DNA from: Lachancea dasiensis
Taxonomy: Eukaryota > Ascomycota > Saccharomycetes > Saccharomycetales > Saccharomycetaceae
Assembly: GCA_900074725.1 (NCBI GenBank)
Contig: LT598457.1
Span: forward strand, 1,178,001-1,242,000
Direction: 5' to 3'
Length of the DNA stretch: 64,000 nt
Shown: positions 8,156-17,627 of the stretch, one piece after another
How positions within the stretch are numbered: position 1 is the stretch's first letter
Layout: every line of letters begins with the position of its first letter
Made by a program: the position numbers and the translations under genes
Notes under the pieces: model-generated
What the model was told of the DNA's origin: nothing
Seen by the model: the letters and a program-made list of their open reading frames with translations, nothing else
Databases searched by the model: none

Positions 8156-9745
8156 TCATGCCTTAACGGCTCCGGTGAGAGGGTCCCTTCTCTTAAAAGA
8201 CAACAATAGGTCATCTTGAGGGAAGATAGTGGCAAAGACTTTGATCTTCTCACTTAGTGGTGTTACTTCATGTTCCCAATTTGTATACATGGCAAACTTA
8301 CCAATAAGGGCAGTGAAGGTCATCATAACATAGGTTTGCCCTAGACAAACGTGAGGACCCGAGCCGAAAACCAGCCAGTTTTTTTTCGCTTCGTTGGCTG
8401 GAGAACCCTCAACCCATCTTTCTGGGATATATTCATTTGGATTTTCGTAGGCCTCAGGATCTTGAAGAGCTGGATACAAAGTTGGGATAAGCATGGCACC
8501 CTTTGGCGCAGTATAATTTGCAGTCACTGGGAAACTCTCCTTGACCTTGTATGGAACCATTAGAACGGGAGGTCTGTAACGTAGTGCTTCCTTGACAGCC
8601 ATGTAAGTGTACTTCATTTCGTCAATAAGATCCAAGGAAAGAGGTTTAGAGGGGTCGTTGTTACGAACTTGTAGTTGCTCAGTCCTAATCTTGTCCATAA
8701 CATCGGGCCTGTCGGCCACAATTTGGAAAAGCCAGCAGGCAAGGGAGGAAGAAGCATCTTGAGAAGCAAACAAAAAGGTGAACACGGCTTCAGAGATTTC
8801 CTTGTTAGAGAATTCTCTGTGATATAGCCTGGAATTTTCGTCATCTTTATTCTTGGCGTCGTGCATCAATTGGCACCAAGCATCCATCACGCAAACGGGC
8901 TTACCGCCCTGCGCGATGTGGTCTTTGGCCATTTGAGCGCACTTCTCGAAAATCTTCATGGTCATGTCAGCGGTTCTTCTACCGTACCAGGTCTTAGTGA
9001 AGGGCAGAATGATCGGGAAATTAACCAGCTCCAAGGCCGCGGTGACCAAATAGTAATCGTCCGCAACTTTTCTGATCTGATCCTCGGTGATATAGTCACC
9101 ACAAAAGGCCTTGAGGGACAAAGCGCACATGATTTCTCTCATCTCGTGGAAGAAAACCTGAGGTTTATAATCGTTGTCGGCGGAAAAATCAATAAACTTT
9201 TCAATGTACTTGTCCATGACTTTTTCTTGAGATTCCAGGTATTGCGCCAATGCGTTCTTGGTGAACAAACCGTTGAGAGACTTACGGTAGTCGAGGTGGG
9301 CCTTTCCGTCCAAGAAAACCCAGTTGGAAGGTCTCAAAATTTTAACAGCCACATCCACGACGCAAGGCTTCACATACTTGGAGCTCTGAAGGATTTTACG
9401 GGCTAGATCTCTGGTGGATGCGATAACCACGAATTTATGGAAAATGGACACACATGATAACGGACCCGAATCCCATTTGGCCTTGTATTCCTCGAACTTA
9501 GGGTCCAGAGACTCCAGGAACGGGCCGATCACAGGCCACATCTTGTATTTAGGACCCGCAATGCTGCCCTTCTTGATCTGGTACGAAATTTGGTCCCATA
9601 CCAATCCGACGCAGACCACTGTGAAAAACACCTTCCAATAAGAAATCGCCTGCAAGGACTCCACGACACCCTGGAGCCCCGCCAACGAGCTTGTGCTATT
9701 TTGCGTGCTCGCAAATTCTGTAACGTCCCGAACAACTGAATTCAT
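8156..9745 (-). CDS. ERG5: Sterol C-22 desaturase, cytochrome P450 61 (Erg5)
   Basis: P450 that introduces the C22(23) double bond in late ergosterol synthesis at the ER. The ATG at 9745 gives 529 residues (Sc 538) starting MNSVVRDV, which aligns with the Sc start; the frame stays open to 9829 but has no further ATG. One N-terminal membrane anchor (KVFFTVVCVGLVW), the near-invariant block SIAGPKYKMWPVIGPFLESLDP, the I-helix region FLFASQDASSSLACW, the ExxR pair in the K helix (KEALRYRPP) and the haem loop FGSGPHVCLGQ with the Cys ligand. Convergent with BUD22, 109 bp apart. Upstream sterol motifs are listed separately. Confidence 0.97.
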   Translation of the reverse strand: MNSVVRDVTEFASTQNSTSSLAGLQGVVESLQAISYWKVFFTVVCVGLVWDQISYQIKKGSIAGPKYKMWPVIGPFLESLDPKFEEYKAKWDSGPLSCVSIFHKFVVIASTRDLARKILQSSKYVKPCVVDVAVKILRPSNWVFLDGKAHLDYRKSLNGLFTKNALAQYLESQEKVMDKYIEKFIDFSADNDYKPQVFFHEMREIMCALSLKAFCGDYITEDQIRKVADDYYLVTAALELVNFPIILPFTKTWYGRRTADMTMKIFEKCAQMAKDHIAQGGKPVCVMDAWCQLMHDAKNKDDENSRLYHREFSNKEISEAVFTFLFASQDASSSLACWLFQIVADRPDVMDKIRTEQLQVRNNDPSKPLSLDLIDEMKYTYMAVKEALRYRPPVLMVPYKVKESFPVTANYTAPKGAMLIPTLYPALQDPEAYENPNEYIPERWVEGSPANEAKKNWLVFGSGPHVCLGQTYVMMTFTALIGKFAMYTNWEHEVTPLSEKIKVFATIFPQDDLLLSFKRRDPLTGAVKA

Positions 9746-9852
9746 TTCGCCTGTTATTGACACCTGCAACTGATTTGTTTTTTCCGAAAACAATCCTTCT
9801 CTTTCTCTTGAAACGATATCCACCGACAAGTAATCGCCTTGACCACTTTCGA

Positions 9853-10011
9853 TTTATATATCTGCTCGTTCAAGGCTCAATTGCCGAAATCTTCACTTTG
9901 ATAGCCGATAAACAGCACAGCGTTGTAGTAAACCCATCAGCATCGTTTGGCTTTATCGGAAACTTTATATGGGAAAAAAATGCCTGTTATGATGGGAACA
10001 TCGCTAAACGA
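9853..10011 (-). promoter_or_regulatory. ERG5 promoter: TATA box and two sterol-response-like motifs
   Basis: Read on the minus strand, TCGTTTAG (10011 to 10004) is an exact copy of the Upc2/Ecm22 AR1c element TCGTTYAG, 260 bp before the ERG5 ATG. A TATATAAA box (9860 to 9853) lies 108 bp before the ATG. TCGTTCAAG on the plus strand (9866-9874) is a close second motif, next to the TATA box. No other feature is seen in the rest of 9746-10263. Function inferred from the known ERG regulon. Confidence 0.5.
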
Positions 10012-10263
10012 CGGTCTGTACGAAGGAAATCCAAGCTGCGTGAAAAAGACGCTCGAGAACTGGCACCTGACCCGTATAGAGAGATCTTGATCGTCTTACG
10101 GAGTTTGTCGAAGGTGGTGGCCGGTCGGGAGGTTGGTGCAGACATCATGCTGGGTAGCGACGTCCGTATGTGTGTATGTGAGTATGGGGCGCAACGGTCA
10201 GCGCAGTACTGACTTTCCTTGCACATGTCGGTGTATGGTGAGAGGACTCTCAGGTAATCCCTC

Positions 10264-11274
10264 TCACCAGAGAGTGTCGTTCGCCTTGTTTGGGTTCCGT
10301 CGAGCGGGCGTGGGAGTTTCTAGAGCTTGGGACATAGACATATATGGTGGATGGCGCGAATGGTTTTGGCTTGTTGAATGACTCGGCAGTTTCCCATTGG
10401 CAGTCGCTTGCGACGAAGAAGAGGACTGGTGACACTGGTCACAATGCGGTGGTGTATTGTTGGGGTCATCCACCGTGGGCGGCGAATGATGTGACGGAAT
10501 AGTGGACTTAGATATGTCTAGTTTATCCATGAGATCCAACAATTCCTTGTTGAGGGACAGCTTGCGCAGTTCGTTTTCGCGCTTGATTAGAAGCTTACGT
10601 TTGAGAAAGTCGATCTGTGTTTCCAACGACTTCAGTTCTGCGCTCTCCTGTGTTAAAATGTCGTCTTCGGAGGCCCCGTGGACTGCTCTGCGCAGCACGG
10701 ACTCTGGCGCCGCTGGCGAATTTGACGCGGGACGCGAGGGGTGCTGTGTCGTCGGCACCGTGCCGGAAGTCGCACCCACTGAATTTGTCATCAGCGTAGT
10801 CAGAGCCTCAAGTTTTGAATATATATCGCCGATGCGTGTTTCGACCTGGGACTCGCGAAAGGCTGCCGAAGAGTGAGAAGCCTCTTCCGGGGATCCTCGA
10901 GTCTTTTTAATCTGCAGCGCTTCGACGGGCGGGAAGTCCGGTGATTGCACTTGCGGTTGCGATTGAGATTGCGCTTGCGTGTGTAGTTTCTTGTTGAGCT
11001 CTGTGTATTTGATAAGCTTGCCCCTCAGAGACCCTACCAGCACGTTGAGTCGGTCGATCTCGTCCTGCTTTCGGTCCAGCTGCAATGTTAGGTCTTTGTT
11101 CTGTTTGATAAGCTTGTTGATCATCTGCGAGTTGACGCGGTATTCCTCCGGAACAATTCGATCTGAGGGCATCATGGGTGGTTCTTTGTTGTAGGGATGG
11201 AAAAGCTCATCTTGGGCCCTCGGTATGTCGTAGCCTCTGGAATTGTAGCGACGCGGTGTAGGAGAAAGGTTCAT
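10264..11274 (-). CDS. SPC42: Spindle pole body central plaque protein Spc42
   Basis: Structural protein that forms the crystalline core layer of the spindle pole body. 336 residues (Sc 363) from the ATG at 11274; the first residues MNLSPTPRRY match Sc MNGSPTPKRY, so the in-frame extension to 11328 is probably not translated. Central coiled coil (VPEEYRVNSQMINKLIKQNKDL onward, residues ~45-100), then a second coiled segment (ESAELKSLETQIDFLKRKLL), and a C-terminal tail with TPTP. SPC42 lies beside PHD1 in Sc (YKL042W, YKL043W) and beside the SOK2-type gene here, on the same strand. Confidence 0.93.
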   Translation of the reverse strand: MNLSPTPRRYNSRGYDIPRAQDELFHPYNKEPPMMPSDRIVPEEYRVNSQMINKLIKQNKDLTLQLDRKQDEIDRLNVLVGSLRGKLIKYTELNKKLHTQAQSQSQPQVQSPDFPPVEALQIKKTRGSPEEASHSSAAFRESQVETRIGDIYSKLEALTTLMTNSVGATSGTVPTTQHPSRPASNSPAAPESVLRRAVHGASEDDILTQESAELKSLETQIDFLKRKLLIKRENELRKLSLNKELLDLMDKLDISKSTIPSHHSPPTVDDPNNTPPHCDQCHQSSSSSQATANGKLPSHSTSQNHSRHPPYMSMSQALETPTPARRNPNKANDTLW

Positions 11275-12085
11275 TGGTAGAAGTTTTGGGCTGAAAGACA
11301 AGCTGGTTCCTCGTTGACGTCTGATCACGGTTTTGTGATGATGTTAGTGATGGGCGGACGCGTCCGCGGGACGTTAATTAATGTCAGAATTAGAGCGCGC
11401 TCCTTCGTTCATAGGTATCTTAGAAGTAAATAAGTTAGTCACTATCGACGAGCAATAACGGCAATTTAAAATCTCGTATGCAATGCTAAGAGAATTGGAT
11501 GCTTATGGGCCACTGAATAATCGTTTCTGCTGGCCTTGTCAGCGTGCTAGTCATTGTCGTTGCATCTCGGACGTTGATTGGTAGCCATGGTGAAGGTATC
11601 CACTTTCATCGCTTTGTAGCGAACTTCGTTGGAACGAATTAACCGTACTCGTATTATTCTGTCGTTGCGCCAGGAAGACATGACAGTCTTGTTAAAAGTG
11701 ATAAACCAGTGTCAGTGAAGTAGGTGAATATGAAGAGTTCAAGTAAAGCGGACCGTGGGTGTGTGATGTGTGTTGCTAATCCAAGTATTCTGAGTTCACG
11801 TAAATATTTGTGTACCAGCACCAACTGTTTGATCTATTATATGGAGCAACGCTTATTTTTTACGCCACGAACAGACATCAGTCAGATCGGTAGCTGTTGA
11901 GGCTGTTTCTCATTCTTGAAGCAAGTTCCCTGGCCATTTCCCCCATTATTATCTCCAACACTTGCGCTGATTATTATATTAATAGTATATGTATGATTAT
12001 ATACCGTGCACTATCCCGAGAAGCGCTCGTGCCTCGTTTCGATGTCGGCAATTGCCCAACTCACAGGAACGACCAATTCTGATAG
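11275..12085. other. SPC42 promoter and SOK2 3' flank
   Basis: 811 bp with no protein gene. The SPC42-proximal end has the MCB palindrome listed next. The AT-rich stretch around 11965-12005 (TATTATATTAATAG and similar) suits poly(A) signals of the SOK2-type gene. No tRNA, snoRNA or repeat seen. Confidence 0.5.
11354..11367 (-). promoter_or_regulatory. MCB box inside a 14-bp palindrome upstream of SPC42
   Basis: GCGGACGCGTCCGC is a perfect 14-bp palindrome centred on ACGCGT, the MBF (Mbp1-Swi6) site, 80 bp before the SPC42 ATG. Sc SPC42 is expressed at G1/S, so an MBF site is expected. It lies close to the start and may be partly in the leader. Confidence 0.5.
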
Positions 12086-13403
12086 TCATTCGGCCTGCCT
12101 AGAGGCAACATCACTCTTGACAGCGTCAGAGCCATCTGCTCTCAGAGGCTCTAGAGATTTGTCGTCACTTACAGAGTTGGATGGATGGCCGCCTACCTGT
12201 GTGGAACCTGAAGTGGTGCCTGAGACATTGCCACCGTGAGGGCCACCGGTAGGACCACCCGACACTAGCATACCTGCAGAGGATGTAGAGACGGGACCCG
12301 CAGCACCGGGGCCCGAGATTGAGTTGTGACTCTGACCCGGGCCCATGGGAGTAGCGGAGGGCATTCCGGAGTGCATCAAAGGACCCGGGGCGTAGCCATA
12401 TTCCAGTGGCTGATAGTGGGCGTATCCGCTGGCGCCCACCGGTTGATGGTACGCCATGGGGGCCGGTGCCGAAACTGATCCCGAGACTGGCTCTCCATAG
12501 TAGCTATTTCTGTAGGCGCTGTTGGCGGCGGCGGCGGCGGCGGCGGAAGCTGCGGCAGTTGCAGGGGCCACGGAGGGATTCCCGCTCAGTACCGAAGAGG
12601 CGCCCTGCTGGATGACGCTTTGGATATCGCGCACAAACAGTGGGAACAGTAGATCGACGATTTTCTCGCGTTGCGCCATAGCCAGGGCGCGGTCGAAGGG
12701 AATCCACACACCTTTCAGATGCATCGATCCAATCTTCACGACGTGGCGGATTTTCTCGGCTTTTAGGATTCCGTCGCGGCGTCCGCGCGTCATTTTGGCC
12801 ACGTTCAAAAGCTTGGTACCGTTGACCATATCGTTGTCCGCTCTGCGAACCACGGAGACGCCGTTGGCCTCCACCTGGTAGCACAGTGTATTTTCGTCTT
12901 CCCACATCGTCGTCGTAACCCTGGGTCGAGCACTTGTACCGACACTGACGCCGGGCGTGCCGGCCTGCATGTGGTAGGGATGTGGCGCAGGCACATACGA
13001 AGGGTGCATTCCGGATGTGACAGGATCCATGGCTCCTGCAGCAGCCAAGCCCAGCAAAGCAGAGCCATCCATTGACGTCGCAGACGCACTCGATGTGTGT
13101 TTACCCGACGAAGGGCCCATCACCGAGCCCATGCGCCGGCGTTTTTCCGCAGCGGCAAACTCTTCCGAGTTCGCAGTATTGTAGTAGCCACTGCCGGCGC
13201 CAGCGCCAGTGGCAGGAGCTGCACCAGTGCCACCGACGGGAGAGTTTCCGAGCTCTTCGTTGGCGGTCGACGACCGGAACCCTGGATATTGGTACGACGG
13301 CTGGGCCGAGGCCTGTGCCTGGTTGTATTGGCGGTAGTACGAAGCATATGCCTGCTGCTGTTGTTGTTGTTGTTGTTGTTGTTGCTGTTGTTGCTGTTGC
13401 TGC

Positions 13404-13435
<32 letters not shown>

Positions 13436-14116
13436 AGGGTCCTCCGCGGCCAGCGCTGCATAAGGGTAGTATCCATATGCAGCAGTGGTTCCGTAAGCTC
13501 CGTAGCCCTGGTTTCCGTCCGCATACTGCATATGTGGTTGCTGGGCCGACGCAGTAGGGTAATAGGCATACGCCGCATATTGCGGCACGTGAGCGGCTGC
13601 TGATCCCGCGGAAGGATCCGACACCGATCCCGTGGAGCCCACTGGGCCCGATGCGTAATAGCCGCCGGCCATCTGCTGATGCTGGTGCGGGCTGTAAGGC
13701 TGCTGATGATGCTGGTACTGCTGGTGCGGCTGTGGCTGCTGCCAAGGCTCGTGAGAGGCGGCGCCGTAGGTCGGGTAACCGCCGGCGCCAGCGCCGGGAG
13801 CGGAAACTCCGGACACCACGCGACCGGAAGCCGGCGTTCCGACAGCCGTGCCGTGGGAGGAGCCCTGGTGCACGTGACCCTGGCCGCCGCCGCCGGGTGC
13901 TCCGGCGGCAACCGCGCCGCTGTTGGAGTTGCCAGCGGCGCTGTTTTCGCGGCTGCGAGGGGTCCCGTGACCGGTGCCGACGCTGGTGGCCTTGGTCACG
14001 CTTCCAGCTCCGGTCCCGGCTCCGGCGCCGGCGCCGCCGGAGCCTACAACTCCCCTATCTCCGTTAACGCCGACGGAGTGCTGATGGTGGTACGCAGCGT
14101 GAGGATGCTCGCTCAT
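12086..14116 (-). CDS. SOK2: APSES transcription factor, Sok2/Phd1 type
   Basis: Regulator of filamentous growth, sporulation and cAMP-PKA responses in Sc, where duplication left SOK2 (next to ERG5) and PHD1 (next to SPC42); this single gene sits between both neighbours and is their pre-duplication counterpart. 676 residues from the ATG at 14116. The APSES DNA-binding domain (residues ~400-505) is nearly identical to Sc: [12 protein letters not shown], then [36 protein letters not shown] and [12 protein letters not shown]. The rest is low complexity: Gly/Ala/Ser-rich N terminus, 28 Gln in a row, Pro/Tyr/Gly-rich flanks. The GC-rich repetitive coding sequence produces long shadow frames on both strands. 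Confidence 0.93.
13352..13435 (-). repeat. CAG/CAA tract coding 28 consecutive Gln in the SOK2-type gene
   Basis: 28 glutamine codons, a mix of CAG and CAA, at residues ~228-255. The longest pure run is eight CAG codons (13400-13423 on the plus strand as CTG). The mix suggests selection for the amino acid as well as slippage. Length is likely to vary between strains. Confidence 0.9.
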
Positions 14117-14473
14117 GGTATGCGGTATGGGGCCAGTTGGGATGATTTGGATGGTGGGTGGAACACAGGCTAAGAGCAACGGCCAGTGAGTGTGGACCGT
14201 GAGCGTTTCGTGAGCGTTTCGTGAGCTGGGCGGGCGTGTAGTTGCGTACCTGCAATGTGTCAGTATCGCTTAACGCGTGTGGAAACGTTTTAAAAACGCT
14301 GGTCGATGCTCGTTGGACGCCCAGTATGGTCAATGTACCCTGCATCGCTGCATCTCTGCTTTAAATACGCACCAGCGTGTCAAAAAGTTTTCGGCAGGGC
14401 GGTGCAGTTTGCATGCGTGGCGAACATGCGGCCGCGAAACCACGCGGCATCGGAAACCGCCCCCCCCCCCTCG

Positions 14474-14529
14474 GTCACGTGGTAGTGGAGAGCTGAGCTA
14501 GGTATGTGGTCACGTGTGTGGGTCACGTG
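14474..14529. promoter_or_regulatory. Three GTCACGTG E-boxes
   Basis: GTCACGTG at 14474-14481, 14509-14516 and 14522-14529, all the same way round, 360-415 bp before the SOK2-type ATG. The sequence fits the Cbf1 consensus RTCACRTG and the Pho4 core CACGTG. There is no AT-rich block or CCGAA motif beside them, so this is a promoter array and not a centromere. Confidence 0.5.
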
Positions 14530-14992
14530 CTTTGCGCGCCACGACGACGCAGTTATCCGTTGTTAGGTGCGTGTGTTCCAGACCGAGGGCCCGTTTGAGA
14601 AGGTGTCACGCTTGCTCGTCCCTAGTGGGTGCTTTCACGTCAGTAGTGTTAACATGTGTCTCTTCGGCTGGTTTAGCCGCTGCCTTCGTCCGCACGCGCA
14701 CGGAGTTCGAGGGACTAGGCGCATCAGTCAGAGGTTGGTAACACCGCCAGCGAGAATTAGAAGTGGCTCCAAAAAACACGAACTTGTCCATCCTCCTGTG
14801 TTGGGTTGCCTTTCAGTCCCAGTGTGATTAGTAGAAGGGAAGAAACCTGTCTTTAACCGCTGACATTTAGTTCGGGGTTAATTTGCGTCTTCGTTTCTGG
14901 TGACATCTGACATGTATATTACATCTCGGACGGGATCTGCGTACAAGCGTTTTAGCAGTTATGCATATATAGGGTGACTGGAGAACCTAAGG

Positions 14993-15040
14993 GTAGATGT
15001 ACGCGTAGATTCACGGGTAGATTCACGAGTAGATAAGATG
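14993..15040. repeat. Four-copy 12-bp tandem repeat
   Basis: Units GTAGATGTACGC, GTAGATTCACGG, GTAGATTCACGA and GTAGATAAGATG in direct succession (14993, 15005, 15017, 15029). The two middle units differ by one base. A small noncoding minisatellite in the SOK2/STB4 divergent promoter. Confidence 0.85.
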
Positions 15041-15640
15041 TACAAGTGGCTAAAAGAGTGTCATTATCCTGCTGCACGACTTTTACTTGTGCAGCAAATA
15101 CGCTACTCGAGCCTACTCCAAGCCATCACTGATTGGACTTACTGCGATATAATCGCTATGAAGGAGTGAATTTGTGGACCGTGTTTCGTCGTCAGTCCCG
15201 CTCTCGGATTCAACCCTTTATCATTTTGAACGCGTGTGTCACGCGTTTTAAAAACCATACAACCAATAGCTTGTTGGATTCCAACTACAAGCGGTAGCTG
15301 CCCACATCTTGACAGTACTCGCAGCACCAGATCTGTCGTCCTCGGTCTTGACTAGACTCTCTCTTTCGCACCCAAAATCAAAACACAGCCACCAATTTCA
15401 CACTAAAATTTAGTAAAACTATGCTCATCACAAGTGTGATGGTTACTCTGACATCAGTTATTAGGGCTAATACAATCGATGGACGCTGTGGGCCAGTCAT
15501 GGAAAATACGACTTTCATGTTTTGATCAACTACAACGATTTTCCATAATTAATGCTCATCACACATTAACGTAAACAGGGACTTGAGTAGAGAAACAAAC
15601 ATAGGCTACGACATACTTTCCGTAGCTGATTCTGCGTCCA

Positions 15641-17575
15641 ATGCAAACATCCAATCGTCTGCGAGTGCGCAAAGCGTGCATTACTTGTAAGAAGCGGAAA
15701 GTTAAGTGCGATGGACAAAACCCTTGCCAAAATTGCGTAAAGCATGCCATTAATTGCATTTACAAATCTGACCACTCAAAACCCTTACTGAAGCCGGCCA
15801 CGGAAACTCCAGAGCTCAATATACCCTTCCATCATTCCATTCTCTCACCATGGCAATGCTATTCACCTCACAAGTATCGCTTTCATCGCAGACACCAAAA
15901 CTTGTTGCCATACTATTTGGGAAGGACGCTGATGAACTCGCTAACGCAATCCATAATCGATGAACACGCTTTAAGACCTCCGCGCTTGCAATTCTATGGT
16001 TGGAATATGTCTGGGGGACACTACCTAAAACAGAGGCAGACGCTGCCCTCAAATGACTCATCACACTGGCAATGGGATTTTAGTGACCCTATACAGCAAG
16101 GTATTGTGGAGAAACTCGCTCACTTCTACTTCGCAAATGTTAATCGGTTTTCCTCCATCATCCATGAACAGGCTTTTTGGCAGCAATTTAGAGCTGGATT
16201 TGTCAAACGAGATCCACACGGCTCCAGTGATCTATTCGAGGCGATACTCAATCTCATCGTAGCCATCGCATTGCGCTTCAGCCACACTAGAGATACAAAT
16301 TTTGCAGCACAAGCATCTAAACAATCGATCAACGAATGCCTGACAATTGCGGAAGTTGCTTGGATCGACACTCACCAAAACCTAGAAGAATCACTGTTTG
16401 ATTATGCTTACACCGTGACGACACAACTGTCTTTTGAATGGGAATCTTTTGAATTGATACAATCCTGGCTTTTGATGGCTTTTTACCTCAGAACTTGCCA
16501 TAGACAAGTCTCTTGTTGGCAGGCCCTGAGTCGGGCTGTACAAATGTGCAATGGGATGTCTCTATTTCTGAATAGATATCCCGAATATCACAATGCTTAC
16601 GACGAATGTAGAGCAAGAAACTGCTATTGGGCCTGTTTTACGTTGGAACGTGTTATAGGCTTCCAAATAGGCCGCTTGCCCGAACTATCATTACCTGGTC
16701 CTCTCATGGATCACCCTAGTAGTGCAAGTGATAGCTGGCTAAGTACAGAAACTATTGCTTTGTATCAGCTTGCTCTAATAATAACTGACTGTCAAAAGCG
16801 CTATGGGGAAGAACTCTCGGTGCAAGACTACCAATCCGTTAAGTCGCGACTTCTTGAATGGCAAGCCGATGTTGGTCCTCAGCTTGTCGGTGCAGATTTG
16901 TGTACAAAACAAGTATTTCTTACCTACTGGGACGTCCGCGTGGCCTTAGAGATAAAAGGCTTGTTTCCCTTCTTAGACGTGGATGAAAACTATGGTCACG
17001 TTGACGATGGTGTCCTCACTACACACCCTACTCACACTCCGACCTTATTAAGCCTAGTTGGCCAGATCCTCAATGCGTACGATGCCATTGTCGAATCTGG
17101 GCTGTATTTTCGGCCGTGGTGGTTAAATTTGTCGCTTTTGTTCATTTCAAGCATCATCTGTTTGATTCTCATCCAGAGCGGCTTGAAGCAATTGCAGGCG
17201 CGATCGCTACTTCAGCAAAGCTTCAAAATTTGGAGATACATCGAACGTGCAAAACCACCAAATCCTCCTGGTATGGCAACTGAATGCGTATGGTGCTTGA
17301 AAATGCTAAATCATATGTTCTGCCAGAGACTCAAGTTATCTGCCAACGTGCTCGAAAGCATAATTGGTCTCGACCATGCAAACGACGCCGTGAATAATAT
17401 TAAGTTTCACCAATTTGGTAAAGTCGACAAAGAAGTATCCAGCCAGGAGCCTGTCAATATTGAAATGGCCCTCCCAATTCTTCCCACCGTCGAGGATGCC
17501 ACTGAAAATGTTCTTGCTCACCTACAATGGTTCGACCAGTGGTTGGACGTGCATAATCTTGACACGATGCTTTGA
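15641..17575 (+). CDS. STB4: Zn2Cys6 transcription factor, probable Stb4
   Basis: Fungal binuclear-cluster regulator, 644 residues. The zinc cluster is at the extreme N terminus: C13-X2-C16-X6-C23-X5-C29-X2-C32-X6-C39, rich in Lys/Arg (CKKRKVKCDG). The middle has the fungal-specific transcription-factor homology region (residues ~155-370), for example FYFANVNRFSSIIHEQAF and SWLLMAFYLRTCHR. The C-terminal half has hydrophobic segments usual for this family. Named STB4 from position (Sc YMR019W, next to FMS1) rather than from detailed similarity; the Sc protein is longer (949 residues). It could be another Zn2Cys6 gene that occupies this place. Confidence 0.68.
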   Translation: MQTSNRLRVRKACITCKKRKVKCDGQNPCQNCVKHAINCIYKSDHSKPLLKPATETPELNIPFHHSILSPWQCYSPHKYRFHRRHQNLLPYYLGRTLMNSLTQSIIDEHALRPPRLQFYGWNMSGGHYLKQRQTLPSNDSSHWQWDFSDPIQQGIVEKLAHFYFANVNRFSSIIHEQAFWQQFRAGFVKRDPHGSSDLFEAILNLIVAIALRFSHTRDTNFAAQASKQSINECLTIAEVAWIDTHQNLEESLFDYAYTVTTQLSFEWESFELIQSWLLMAFYLRTCHRQVSCWQALSRAVQMCNGMSLFLNRYPEYHNAYDECRARNCYWACFTLERVIGFQIGRLPELSLPGPLMDHPSSASDSWLSTETIALYQLALIITDCQKRYGEELSVQDYQSVKSRLLEWQADVGPQLVGADLCTKQVFLTYWDVRVALEIKGLFPFLDVDENYGHVDDGVLTTHPTHTPTLLSLVGQILNAYDAIVESGLYFRPWWLNLSLLFISSIICLILIQSGLKQLQARSLLQQSFKIWRYIERAKPPNPPGMATECVWCLKMLNHMFCQRLKLSANVLESIIGLDHANDAVNNIKFHQFGKVDKEVSSQEPVNIEMALPILPTVEDATENVLAHLQWFDQWLDVHNLDTML

Positions 17576-17627
17576 ATTCATTAGAATCCGCCCTAAATAC
17601 ATTTGATACACTTTAAATACTATTGCC

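Larger units (their letters stand above)
14117..15640. other. Divergent intergenic region between the SOK2-type gene and STB4
   Basis: 1.5 kb serving both genes; no protein or RNA gene recognised (Sc has SPO20 and YMR018W between SOK2 and STB4; neither is here). Structured content: GTGAGCGTTTC twice in tandem (14199-14220), a run of ten C (14461-14470), three GTCACGTG boxes, a 12-bp tandem repeat, and two copies of ACGCGTGTG plus GTTTTAAAAAC (14273-14297 and 15230-15255). Long leaders and many sites fit a heavily regulated developmental regulator. Confidence 0.55.

Noticed and set aside
9769-9800. TTTTTTCCGAAAA resembling centromere element CDEIII
   Set aside because: No AT-rich CDEII of 80-160 bp and no CDEI at the right distance.
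13097-13603. Leu-rich 168-codon frame on the plus strand
   Set aside because: Shadow of the CAG/CAA repeat of the SOK2-type gene; Leu and Val runs are the repeat read on the other strand.
15290-15305. TGTTGGATTCCAAC-like start upstream at 15272 suggesting a solo LTR
   Set aside because: No matching terminal end, no target-site duplication and no second copy in the window.
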